Shown here: positions 24,728 through 32,348 of the stretch, in pieces
Layout of the letters: each line of letters starts with the position of its first letter
Numbering within the stretch: position 1 is the stretch's first letter
Origin: an uncultured Clostridia bacterium
Lineage (GTDB): Bacteria > Bacillota > Clostridia > Oscillospirales > Ruminococcaceae
Reading direction: 5' to 3'
DNA: 52,169 bases
Assembly: GCA_944387315.1 (NCBI GenBank)
Contig: CALXEL010000035.1
Span: 1-52,169 of the forward strand
The notes under the pieces: generated by a model
What the model was told of the DNA's origin: nothing
What the model saw: the letters and a program-made list of their open reading frames with translations, nothing else
Database searches by the model: none
Position numbers and translations under genes: made by a program

Positions 24728-26188
24728 TTAATCCCAATCTTTTTCATGGGACAGGATAGCACCGCTTTCCGCATCAATTTTATACTCGTATTCCATGCCA
24801 TTCCATTTAAAGCTCACTTCGTAATGGGGAGTCCGATCATCCAGCTCGGTGCTGACCTCCAGCTCCCTCACCTGGGAAGCGGTTGCCCCCGCTTGGGTCA
24901 AAGCAATGGATTTGGCCTTCTCAACCCCAATGGTGTTGGTTGCAGCTGAGGCATGGGTTTCTTTTTCACTTTTCAGCACAGCCCCGGTGGAACCATCAAT
25001 TTCATAATCATATTCCACATTGCCTACCCAAAAGTCAACAGAGTACTCCAAACGTCCATCGTCCCAATCTTTTTCCACCACAATATTGGTAGCCTGGGAC
25101 TGGGAAACTCCTGCGTGCTTTAATGCAGCCTCACGAGCTTTATCCTCACCAATGTCGTTTCCGCTCTGTCCTGCTGTGGAAGAGGAGGACATACCCTTGT
25201 TTTCCTGGCTATATTTAATTACCTGACCATTGGAGGCGTCAATATCATATTCATACTCAATGCCATTGGCATAGAATTCCAGTTCGTAGGCCATCCGGCC
25301 ATCCTCATAATCAAAATCCACTTCCCCCATTGTCACACTGCTGGCAGAAAGTCCAGCGTGAGCAAAGGCAGCTTCTTTAGCTTTCTCCACCCCAATATAG
25401 GCACTATCGCTGGCAGAACCTGTAGAGGAAAGGTTTGCCGGATCATTTTTGGGATTGGACGCCAAAAGATTCAGCTCATTGACAGACAAACCTGCCAGCT
25501 GGTCAAAACTCAATTGACTGTTCTGATTGACCATGGACTGGATCAAAGTAGCTTTTCCTACAGTAATACCATATTGATTTGCTTTTTCTTCCAAAGCTGG
25601 ATCATCGGAAGCTACTGTCTGAGAAAGAATGGCGCCATGAACCGAAGCGGATTCCAAAATAGCGTTGACCTCCCCAGCCAAGGACTGCTCCAAAGCATTG
25701 CCCCGGGCGGTATTGTCATCTTCCACCGTGATCAAAATAGAATTGGCCAACTCATCTACATAGCCATGTTTTAAAAGGGAACCAACAATGGCATTGACAG
25801 CCACATTCAGTTGGGTTCCTTTCAAATCCATGCCATCCAAAATCTGTTGTCCATCTCCATTGGCGGCATGAGCCTCCAACACCTTTTCATTTTTATTGAC
25901 AGACAGCACCACACTGGGGTTCACATCCAGGGATATTACCGAGGCAATGGCGTTCAGCTGCCGGTAGTAAAAACCAATACCAACTGCCAGCATCAGGCAA
26001 GCCGCGGCAATCCAGGGGGTATAGCGCCGGAAATTGGGGCGAACCACTCTATTGTCACTTCTGTTTTCACTCATCTGTATCACATTTCCTTTCTGATCCT
26101 TACAGCGGGAGAGGACCCCGTCCAGATCGTCAGGCGCCACATGATGGATGGCTTGGCGAAGTTTTGTTTCTAAATCACGATTGCTCAC
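24728..26188 (-). CDS. RsgI-like anti-sigma protein with three PepSY domains
   Basis: A 486-residue single-pass membrane protein. Residues 1-55 are cytoplasmic and would bind the sigma factor. A membrane helix spans about 58-76 (WIAAACLMLAVGIGFYY). Directly outside is the RsgI-type segment ASVISLDVNPSVVLSVNKN (about 82-100) with the DVNPS core, followed by a helical region to about 250. Three PepSY repeats follow (about 260-325, 345-410 and 420-486), each beginning KAxxxAxxxAG and ending in Y-D/K-I-D-G/A-x-x-G. PepSY domains are linked to peptidase inhibition or ligand sensing. The start is a GTG at 26188 that overlaps the sigma gene stop (GTGA), so the pair is co-translated. RsgI proteins usually partner SigI; here the partner looks ECF-like. 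Confidence 0.9.
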   Translation of the reverse strand: MSNRDLETKLRQAIHHVAPDDLDGVLSRCKDQKGNVIQMSENRSDNRVVRPNFRRYTPWIAAACLMLAVGIGFYYRQLNAIASVISLDVNPSVVLSVNKNEKVLEAHAANGDGQQILDGMDLKGTQLNVAVNAIVGSLLKHGYVDELANSILITVEDDNTARGNALEQSLAGEVNAILESASVHGAILSQTVASDDPALEEKANQYGITVGKATLIQSMVNQNSQLSFDQLAGLSVNELNLLASNPKNDPANLSSTGSASDSAYIGVEKAKEAAFAHAGLSASSVTMGEVDFDYEDGRMAYELEFYANGIEYEYDIDASNGQVIKYSQENKGMSSSSTAGQSGNDIGEDKAREAALKHAGVSQSQATNIVVEKDWDDGRLEYSVDFWVGNVEYDYEIDGSTGAVLKSEKETHASAATNTIGVEKAKSIALTQAGATASQVRELEVSTELDDRTPHYEVSFKWNGMEYEYKIDAESGAILSHEKDWD

Positions 26189-26766
26189 AGGGTTTCATCT
26201 CCTTTCAGGGCGGTTTTCATTTTTTTCAGGGCGCGATGGTATTTGGAGAGGGCAGTGGACAGAGGGATCTCCAACAGAGAAGCTATTTCCCGATGGCGCA
26301 TACCCGCCACCGCGTGAAGCATAACAATCTGACGCTCCTGGTCAGACAGCTGACCCATTACAGCCAAAAGGATTTGACGGTCCTCCTGGGTGGCTTCTGA
26401 GGATTCAATCGCCAGGTTTTCCCACTGGTCCTCGGACAGATCATGGATTTTTCCCCGTTCCCTCAGTTTCATGAGGGACAGATTGCGGGCTATGGCCAAC
26501 AGCCATCCCAACGGTTTACCCTGTGCCCGGTATTGTCCCGCTTTTTCCCAAGCCCGGACAAAGGTCTCCTGGGTCACATCCTGAGCGTCATGCCCATTTT
26601 TCAGGTAGGAAAGTGCCAGTCCATATACCGCCGCCCGGGTGCGGTGGTAAAGTGCCGCCAAAGAATCCCGGTCTCCGGCAGCCAGACCAACCATCAATTT
26701 TTCCAACTCCTGGGGATTGAGCAATACCTGGGAGTTTTCCGCCATAGTGGCCAAAATGGGTAACAT
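26185..26766 (-). CDS. ECF-type RNA polymerase sigma factor
   Basis: A sigma-70 family factor of about 193 residues with only regions 2 and 4. Region 2 includes DAQDVTQETFVRAWEKAGQY and GWLLAIARNLSLMKLR. Region 4 includes LSDQERQIVMLHAVAGMRHREIA and the recognition helix IPLSTALSKYHRAL. It would direct RNA polymerase to a small regulon in response to a signal sensed by the co-encoded membrane protein. The open frame starts at 26799, but AGGAG is 10 nt before the ATG at 26766, which yields MLPILATMAENSQ and is preferred. The promoter in front is an ordinary sigma-A type, so self-activation by this factor is not evident. Confidence 0.92.
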   Translation of the reverse strand: MLPILATMAENSQVLLNPQELEKLMVGLAAGDRDSLAALYHRTRAAVYGLALSYLKNGHDAQDVTQETFVRAWEKAGQYRAQGKPLGWLLAIARNLSLMKLRERGKIHDLSEDQWENLAIESSEATQEDRQILLAVMGQLSDQERQIVMLHAVAGMRHREIASLLEIPLSTALSKYHRALKKMKTALKGDETL

Positions 26767-26839
26767 AAACCATTCGCTCCTGTCAACTGTATAATGCATA
26801 AACCTGTGGTTTTATTGCAAAGAAAAAAATTTTATTTTT

Positions 26840-26868
26840 ATTATAAAACGCCTCTTCACATATAACAA
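26840..26868 (-). promoter_or_regulatory. promoter of the ECF sigma/anti-sigma operon
   Basis: On the minus strand TTGTTA (26868-26863), a 17-bp spacer and TATAAT (26845-26840). Confidence 0.6.
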
Positions 26869-26913
26869 GAGGGACTCCCGGCAAAATACATAATGTCGGT
26901 TGTCCCTCTGTTT
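26865..26913. repeat. inverted repeat between arsR and the sigma operon
   Basis: AACAAGAGGGAC and GTCCCTCTGTT face each other across about 26 bp. The element lies after the arsR-type gene and over the -35 box of the sigma operon. It could be a poor terminator (the T-run is weak) or an operator. Confidence 0.35.
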
Positions 26914-26919
26914 GATAAA

Positions 26920-27204
26920 TCAATCGCTGCAATAGTGCTCCTGCAGTGCGCCAATCAGCGCAGCCACCCTGGGGTCCTGGAGATGGTACCATACACACAT
27001 CCCCTGCTTCTCACTGGCGAGAATACCCGCTATGCGCAGCTGGCTCAGATGCTGAGACAGGGCCGACAAGGTAATATTGGGAACATGCTGATGAATTTCT
27101 CCTACAGTCATCCTTTTTTCCATCAGTGCACATAAAATCAGCAGTCGATGCTCATTTGCAAGCAGTTTCAGAAGTTCCGCTACCTGTTTTGCACGTTCCT
27201 CCAT
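26920..27204 (-). CDS. ArsR-family winged-helix repressor
   Basis: A small regulator of about 94 residues with the ArsR-type winged helix: LLKLLANEHRLLILCAL, the recognition helix LSALSQHLSQLRIAGIL and the wing EKQGMCVWYHL. The classical arsenic site (CVCxLC) is absent; only Cys residues in LILCAL, QGMCVWY and HYCSD are available, so it may sense redox state, sulfur or another metal. The frame opens at 27225, but AGGAG lies 10 nt before the ATG at 27204. The gene overlaps the end of the membrane Fe-S gene by 53 nt, which ties it to the same transcript. Confidence 0.9.
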   Translation of the reverse strand: MEERAKQVAELLKLLANEHRLLILCALMEKRMTVGEIHQHVPNITLSALSQHLSQLRIAGILASEKQGMCVWYHLQDPRVAALIGALQEHYCSD

Positions 27205-27784
27205 GCTGCGACATCTCCTTTCCATTCCGCAACTGACAAATCCCCTGGGTCATTGTACCCATAGGACAGTATACACACCATGTCCTGGGACGAAACAACA
27301 GCATAGTGACCAGTCCCAACATGGTGGATGTCAGCATTACACTGAAAAAGCCAAAGGCAAACTGTGCTGCCCATGGCGCTACAAGATCTACCTGAGCCCA
27401 CTGCCAGGGGAGCTTGAATACCCATAAAAGGGTGATGACCTTTTTCAGGGGAGCACCTGCAAAAACCAAATAGGTATTACGCAGCATCAGGCCAAACATA
27501 GTCATAAAAAATAACAAAAAGCCATACCGAAACCACTTTGACCGCAAAAAAGCAGGAGGGACTCTGTGCCTGGACAGATGCAACTTTTCCCCCAACAGAT
27601 CCAGCAGCTGTCCTCTGCCGCAATAACGGTTACAATAGGCCTTTCCTCCGCCAAAAACAGCAATTGCCAAAGGGAGTGTAAAGAAAATCATTCCCAGCCA
27701 GGCGAAAAGGATATTAAACATTCCCAGACATAAATACGTCAGCTCTACCAGCCAAAGATAATCCGACCACTTTTTTCTCTTCAT
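27152..27784 (-). CDS. membrane protein with 4Fe-4S type cysteine motifs (NapH/CcoG-like)
   Basis: A 210-residue membrane protein with five or so hydrophobic segments and two cysteine motifs: CNRYCGRGQLLDLLG near residue 51 and CVYCPMGTMTQ near 170. This pattern is that of the polyferredoxin-like membrane proteins (NapH, NosR, CcoG), where CxxxCP-type motifs face the cytoplasm and pass electrons. It lacks the usual ferredoxin domain, which is supplied by the separate ferredoxin gene just upstream (4-nt overlap). An electron-transfer pair controlled by the ArsR-type protein is the simplest reading; the electron acceptor is unknown. Confidence 0.85.
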   Translation of the reverse strand: MKRKKWSDYLWLVELTYLCLGMFNILFAWLGMIFFTLPLAIAVFGGGKAYCNRYCGRGQLLDLLGEKLHLSRHRVPPAFLRSKWFRYGFLLFFMTMFGLMLRNTYLVFAGAPLKKVITLLWVFKLPWQWAQVDLVAPWAAQFAFGFFSVMLTSTMLGLVTMLLFRPRTWCVYCPMGTMTQGICQLRNGKEMSQHGGTCKTGSGTSETACK

Positions 27785-27987
27785 TTCTCATTGCTCCATT
27801 CTATCATTTCAATTACGCCGGCAGGGCAGGTTTTGGCACACCGGCCACAGCCTACACACCGAGACGCATCCACCTGTGCGGCAATGCCATAAAGTATCTG
27901 TATCGCATCCCGGGGACAAACCGAGGCGCAGCACCCACAAGCTACACATTCTCTTCCCACCCGGGCCATCTTTTTGATCAATTTCAT
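27781..27987 (-). CDS. 2[4Fe-4S] ferredoxin-like protein
   Basis: A 68-residue protein with two complete cluster motifs, CVACGCCASVCP and CVGCGRCAKTCP, i.e. a bacterial-type ferredoxin. The N-terminus (MKLIKKMARVG) is basic rather than a signal peptide, so it is cytoplasmic. It is the first gene of a three-gene operon, and its stop overlaps the start of the membrane protein by 4 nt. The ATG follows GGAGGC. The likely role is to hand electrons to, or take them from, the membrane protein. Confidence 0.92.
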   Translation of the reverse strand: MKLIKKMARVGRECVACGCCASVCPRDAIQILYGIAAQVDASRCVGCGRCAKTCPAGVIEMIEWSNEK

Positions 27988-28020
27988 ATATGCCTCCAGA
28001 TAAGTATTTAAGATATTTCT

Positions 28021-28050
28021 AATATACTATATTACTATTCCAGCTGTCAA
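28021..28050 (-). promoter_or_regulatory. promoter of the ferredoxin operon
   Basis: On the minus strand TTGACA (28050-28045), an 18-bp spacer and TATATT (28026-28021). Just downstream, AAGTATTT and AAGATATTT (plus-strand reading) form an imperfect repeat in the early transcript, where an ArsR-type protein could bind. Confidence 0.6.
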
Positions 28051-28140
28051 TATGCATTTTCTGGGGCCTCAACGAAAAATAGAATTCCTGCGTCATCATT
28101 CGGGCCAATCTCCCAAGGTAGGGGCAACCCAGTCAAAACC

Positions 28141-28194
28141 CTATAAAAAGCAAAAGGAGTTTTGCTTTTCTCAAAACTCCTTTTGCTTTTATAG
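28141..28194. terminator. bidirectional terminator after the SGNH hydrolase gene
   Basis: GCAAAAGGAGTTTTG, a short loop, CAAAACTCCTTTTGC, flanked by CTATAAAA and TTTTATAG, so the dyad extends to over 20 bp with A/T tails on both sides. Confidence 0.85.
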
Positions 28195-28208
28195 AATTCC
28201 TTTACTTT

Positions 28209-28826
28209 TTATTCTGGTAAACTATCATCCAATACTTTCCGGATGGCATCAATAACCTTATCCGCCAGAATGGCTGAACCTTCCGCATTGTAGTGGACCC
28301 AGTCCAAATAATATTGCCCCCGAATTTGACTGGCCAGGGTATACAGGTCATTGACTGGTACACCCAATGTGTCCATAACCTCAATGGCCGCCTGGTTGTA
28401 CTGTTCTATTTCACTATTTTTTCTGGTAAAGTCAGGTCGAGCCATCTCTTCAGAAACAGGGGTGGAAAGGGCAAAAATAATCTTGGCATTGGGGAAAAGC
28501 AGCCGGATTCTCTTGTAAACCCGCACCAGATACTCCTTGTACATGGGCAAAGGCGTAAAAGGTTCCTCTCCAAACTGACGCAGGGCATCCCAGAGCCCGT
28601 TGTTCCAGTGAACCACATCAATGGCGCTGCAATCTTCTATTTTAGCTGCCCACTCATGGAGATACCGCAAGGTATACTGCAAAAAACGGCAATTCTCATC
28701 AGGAGCATATACCTCCATCTCGCCTTTCAGTTTTTCCTTTACAAAATAGCCATACCCATACAGATAGCCATTTTCCCCATCTATACCATATCGGATGGAA
28801 TCCCCAATTAAAAAAACTTTTTTCAC
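28209..28826 (-). CDS. SGNH/GDSL-type hydrolase
   Basis: A 205-residue esterase/lipase-like enzyme of the SGNH superfamily. The nucleophile block is FLIGDSIRYG (Ser in GDS), the oxyanion Asn lies in HWNNGLWD and the catalytic Asp/His pair is DWVHYN near the end. The length is typical for the family, which cleaves acyl or acetyl esters of lipids, polysaccharides or peptidoglycan. No signal peptide is present, so the enzyme should be cytoplasmic. It stands alone, and the substrate is unknown. Confidence 0.9.
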   Translation of the reverse strand: MKKVFLIGDSIRYGIDGENGYLYGYGYFVKEKLKGEMEVYAPDENCRFLQYTLRYLHEWAAKIEDCSAIDVVHWNNGLWDALRQFGEEPFTPLPMYKEYLVRVYKRIRLLFPNAKIIFALSTPVSEEMARPDFTRKNSEIEQYNQAAIEVMDTLGVPVNDLYTLASQIRGQYYLDWVHYNAEGSAILADKVIDAIRKVLDDSLPE

Positions 28827-28934
28827 AGTATCGCCTCCTGCTTTTCCGCTACAAACAATTGTATTTTATTGGTAATATTTTATCACAATATTTCAGCCAA
28901 AACAATTCTATTTCAGGTATACTGCTGATAAGGG

Positions 28935-29699
28935 TTAATTTGTTCGGTCTTCCGCCCGCTTCCAATCATATTCCAGGGAGAGGCGATGGATCCACCAACG
29001 CCATACCAGATAAAGCACCAGTACCAGTAAAAAATATAAGGGAATAGCATAAGGCAGGTTAAAGCCCACCATTCTGCCCTCTGACCAATAGCCCTCTGTC
29101 TTGATGCCAAAAACAAAAATGACCCAGGCTACCAGAACAAACCCAATGGAGATCCACCGGCCTCCCCGCCAACGCATCAGCCGTGGGGCAATCAAAAGCT
29201 GCCACAGCTCCAAAATCAAAAAGAATACAGCTAAAAGCACCAGTAGCCGTACTGGCAACAGCATCACTGTCTGTCCCTGCAGCCCCATGGATTCCCCTGT
29301 CAGCTGTTCCCGCAGGAGAAAATAGTCATAAGAGGACATCCAAAACAGTCCGCTTACCACAAAAATAATAAAACCAGGTGCGATCAGCCGCATGAAAAAA
29401 CCAAGAATCCGTTCCGCCCAGCCGGTGTGCCGGCAGTTGGCATATACCCCCTGGCAGAACTCCTCCGGTGACACACCCAGAGCTTCTTTCAGGGATTCTT
29501 TCCGTCCTCTCGCGTCCTGGGCCATATCGATTAGATCCTGTATCACAACTTCCAGCTCAAACTCGCTGATCTGAGGTACTGCCAGCTCTCCCCGTATCTT
29601 TCGGATCAGAGAGGCATCCTCCCAGCTGCACTGCTCCAGCCTCCGGTTGTTTCTGTTTTGCAGCTGCGTCAGCTCGCTGGTCCACTTTTCCCAAAACAT
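28935..29699 (-). CDS. PadR-linked membrane protein of unknown function
   Basis: A 254-residue protein with a soluble helical N-terminal part (about residues 1-95, containing VIQDLIDMAQDARGRKESLKEAL) and four membrane helices (about 100-120, 145-167, 180-198 and 212-232). The N-terminal part resembles the cytoplasmic domains of the DUF1700/DUF1048-type proteins that are regularly encoded next to PadR regulators, but I cannot name the family with certainty. The start codon directly follows the stop of the padR gene (TAGATG), with the GGAGGGG ribosome binding site inside padR. It is thus made together with, and probably controlled by, PadR. Confidence 0.8.
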   Translation of the reverse strand: MFWEKWTSELTQLQNRNNRRLEQCSWEDASLIRKIRGELAVPQISEFELEVVIQDLIDMAQDARGRKESLKEALGVSPEEFCQGVYANCRHTGWAERILGFFMRLIAPGFIIFVVSGLFWMSSYDYFLLREQLTGESMGLQGQTVMLLPVRLLVLLAVFFLILELWQLLIAPRLMRWRGGRWISIGFVLVAWVIFVFGIKTEGYWSEGRMVGFNLPYAIPLYFLLVLVLYLVWRWWIHRLSLEYDWKRAEDRTN

Positions 29700-30026
29700 C
29701 TAACCCCTCCATTCCAAGGTGTTGTTTACCGATCGCTCATGGTCCCGCCAACAGGCAATAAAGTCGCCCAACAGGGCCTGCCCCTGTGGTGTAAGTGAGT
29801 AGTACTTCCGCTGGGGCCCCAAAGGTGAGGCCTGATATCTTCCCACAATCAGCTTTTTCTTTTCCAACCGGACCAGCAAAGGATAGATGGTTCCTTCCCG
29901 AACCTCGGTAAAGCCAAACTGTTGGAGCCGGGTGACAATGTTGTAGCCATAGGTGGTTTCAGTACCAATAATGTGGAGAATACATCCTTCCAATGTGCCT
30001 CTCATCAACTGGGAACGATCATACAC
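29700..30026 (-). CDS. PadR-family transcription regulator
   Basis: A 108-residue winged-helix repressor of the PadR family (short, subfamily 2 type). The family N-terminus YDRSQLMRGTLEGCILHII, the recognition helix in REGTIYPLLVRLEKK and the wing GPQRKYYSLTPQG are clear. The open frame extends to 30053, but the best start is a GTG at 30026: AGGAGG lies 7 nt before it and the resulting protein begins exactly where relatives begin. Its promoter region carries a large nested dyad, the likely autoregulatory operator. PadR proteins of this kind respond to antibiotics, phenolic acids or envelope stress. Confidence 0.9.
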   Translation of the reverse strand: MYDRSQLMRGTLEGCILHIIGTETTYGYNIVTRLQQFGFTEVREGTIYPLLVRLEKKKLIVGRYQASPLGPQRKYYSLTPQGQALLGDFIACWRDHERSVNNTLEWRG

Positions 30027-30039
30027 CGGCATTCCTCCT

Positions 30040-30086
30040 CTACCTTGTGTCACATAGTAGCTTAGCTACATTGTACCACAAGGTAG
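30040..30086. repeat. nested dyad in the padR promoter, candidate operator
   Basis: CTACCTTGTG (30040-30049) and CACAAGGTAG (30077-30086) are perfect inverted copies. Centred on the same axis (30063) lies GTAGCT-T-AGCTAC (30057-30069). The element spans the -10 box and the transcription start of padR. Confidence 0.65.
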
Positions 30087-30098
30087 TTATCTGGTCAA
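30070..30098 (-). promoter_or_regulatory. promoter of the padR operon
   Basis: On the minus strand TTGACC (30098-30093), a 17-bp spacer and TACAAT (30075-30070). The right arm of the nested dyad lies inside the spacer. Confidence 0.7.
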
Positions 30099-30216
30099 CT
30101 GTCCCTATTTGAAAAACAGGGTAAAAACAAAATTCATCAATATTTTACCAGGACATTGGTTTGCTTTCTTTATTTAAGCCGCCAAAATATGGTATACTAT
30201 CATTTGAGGTGATTAC

Positions 30217-32190
30217 ATGACAGCAATGGATCAAGAATTACAGCGGGAAATGAACTATCTCCGTCTGCTTTCCACAAAGTTTCCTACCATACAGAGTGTC
30301 TGCACCGAAATCATTAATCTCAAAGCCATTATGGATCTGCCCAAGGGAACCGAACATTTTATGAGTGACCTTCATGGGGAAAATGAGGCTTTTTATCACA
30401 TTTTAAATAACGCCTCCGGCGTGGTACGGGAAAAGGTGGACAAGGTATTTGGCAACAGTATGAGTGCCGCCGAACGCGCAGAACTGGCTACCTTAATCTA
30501 CTACCCCGAAAGCAAATTGGAAATCGCCAAACGCCAGCAGTCTGACCTGCATGAGTGGTACCGGTTGACCTTACACCGTCTCATTGATGTCTGCCGCTGG
30601 ACTTCTTCCAAATATACCCGCTCCAAAGTGAGAAAAGCCCTGCCTGCCGATTTTTCTTATATCATTGATGAGCTGCTCCACACCAACTATGAAGCCAAAG
30701 ACAAGGAGCAGTACTATAACCGAATCATTTCCACTATCATCGACATTGACCGGGCGGATGCCTTTATTATAGCTTTGGCCAAGGTAATCAAACGGCTGGC
30801 AGTGGACCGGCTTCACATTGTGGGAGATATTTTTGACCGGGGACCCCGAGCAGATAAAATTATGGACCTGCTGGAACAACACCACAGTGTGGATATCCAG
30901 TGGGGCAACCACGATATTCTCTGGATGGGTGCGGCGGCAGGCAGCGAAGCCTGTATGGCCAATGTGCTTACCATCAGTGTACGGTACTCCAATATGGATA
31001 TGCTGGAACGGGGATATGGCATCAGCCTGCGGCATCTTATCTCCTTTGCCCAGGAGACCTACAAAGACCCAGGCTGTTTTAAACCCAAAGTGGTGGCTGC
31101 CCAAGACAGCAGTCCCTACAACCTGGATCTGGTCTCCCGCTTACTGAAAGCGGTAGCTGTCCTTCAGTTCAAGCTGGAGGGACAAACCATTCTGCGCAAT
31201 CCAGAATTCGCTATGGAAGACCGGCTGCTGCTGGATAAAATCGACTATACCACTGGGACCGTAACAGTTGGGGGAACGGTATATCCCATGAAGGACTGTG
31301 ACTTTCCCACAGTGGACCCCCAAAACCCATACGCTCTCACCGCTGAGGAGGAGGAAGTGGTCCGGGAACTGCGGGATGCCTTTCGCAATTCCGATAAGCT
31401 TCAGGAGCATGTGCGGTTTCTCTACTCCTCCGGTGGACTGTACACCTGCTTTAACGGGAATCTTCTCTATCATGGTTGTATTCCCCTGGAGCCAGATGGC
31501 AGCTTCAGCGCCCTTCGCTGGCAGGGGGAGGACTACCGGGGAAAGGCCCTGTTGGATCTGCTGGAAAAGCTGGTCCGCCAGGCTTATTTCGCCCCCTGGG
31601 GCAGCCCACAAAAGCGCAGCTGTGAGGATATGATGTGGTATCTGTGGTGCGGTCCCAAATCTCCCTTTTTCGGACGGGACCGGATGACTACATTTGAGCG
31701 GTATTTTATCGCTGACAAATCCACCTGGACCGAACCCAAGAATCCCTATTACCACCACACCGAGGACGAAGAGGTCTGCCGGGAAATTCTGCGGGAATTT
31801 GGCCTGGATGAGGAAAACTCTCACATTATCAACGGCCACGTACCCGTTAAAACCAAAGATGGAGAAAGCCCCATCAAGGCGTCCGGCAAACTGATTGTCA
31901 TTGACGGGGGATTCTGCAAGGCCTATCAGCCCACTACCGGTATTGCCGGCTACACCTTGGTGGCCAATTCCTATGGACTGCGGCTCATCTCCCACGAGCC
32001 TTTCCTCTCCATGCAGGAAGCTTTGGAACACAACACCGACATTCTCTCCACATCCACTATTTTCGAGGTCTCCAAAGATCGGATTCGTGTAGCCGACACC
32101 GATATTGGCCGGGATATTCAGGAGCAAATCGACAGCTTAACCAATCTGTTGGAAGCCTATCGCAGCGGCCTGTTAAAAGAAAATGTTTAG
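30217..32190 (+). CDS. fbp: fructose-1,6-bisphosphatase, class III
   Basis: The 657-residue class III fructose-1,6-bisphosphatase of Firmicutes, which removes the 1-phosphate from fructose-1,6-bisphosphate in gluconeogenesis. The calcineurin-like metal core is visible: MSDLHGENEAF near residue 49, HIVGDIFDRGPRAD near 196, WGNHDILWMG near 223 and NGHVPVK near 545. The length equals that of the Bacillus subtilis enzyme (about 670). The N-terminus (YLRLLSTKFPTIQSVCTEIINL) is the family signature. The ATG follows TGAGGTGA. A TATACT box at 30193-30198 is the probable -10. The gene stands alone, with a strong terminator behind it. Confidence 0.95.
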   Translation: MTAMDQELQREMNYLRLLSTKFPTIQSVCTEIINLKAIMDLPKGTEHFMSDLHGENEAFYHILNNASGVVREKVDKVFGNSMSAAERAELATLIYYPESKLEIAKRQQSDLHEWYRLTLHRLIDVCRWTSSKYTRSKVRKALPADFSYIIDELLHTNYEAKDKEQYYNRIISTIIDIDRADAFIIALAKVIKRLAVDRLHIVGDIFDRGPRADKIMDLLEQHHSVDIQWGNHDILWMGAAAGSEACMANVLTISVRYSNMDMLERGYGISLRHLISFAQETYKDPGCFKPKVVAAQDSSPYNLDLVSRLLKAVAVLQFKLEGQTILRNPEFAMEDRLLLDKIDYTTGTVTVGGTVYPMKDCDFPTVDPQNPYALTAEEEEVVRELRDAFRNSDKLQEHVRFLYSSGGLYTCFNGNLLYHGCIPLEPDGSFSALRWQGEDYRGKALLDLLEKLVRQAYFAPWGSPQKRSCEDMMWYLWCGPKSPFFGRDRMTTFERYFIADKSTWTEPKNPYYHHTEDEEVCREILREFGLDEENSHIINGHVPVKTKDGESPIKASGKLIVIDGGFCKAYQPTTGIAGYTLVANSYGLRLISHEPFLSMQEALEHNTDILSTSTIFEVSKDRIRVADTDIGRDIQEQIDSLTNLLEAYRSGLLKENV

Positions 32191-32199
32191 TTTTACCAG

Positions 32200-32236
32200 A
32201 AGAAACGGCAGCAATGCTGCCGTTTCTTGTTGTTTT
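32200..32236 (+). terminator. intrinsic terminator after fbp
   Basis: AAGAAACGGCAGC, loop AAT, GCTGCCGTTTCTT, then GTTGTTTT. Confidence 0.85.
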
Positions 32237-32242
32237 ATCCCC

Positions 32243-32272
32243 TTGATTTGTATAGCTTTAAAGGTGTAAAAT
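32243..32272 (+). promoter_or_regulatory. promoter of the amidohydrolase gene
   Basis: TTGATT at 32243-32248, an 18-bp spacer and TAAAAT at 32267-32272. Confidence 0.5.
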
Positions 32273-32348
32273 ATTAAATTATTAATTCTTTTTGTTAGGA
32301 GCTTCTCATCAGAAGCAGAAATGATGCCACTATTTCTGGAACCAATCT

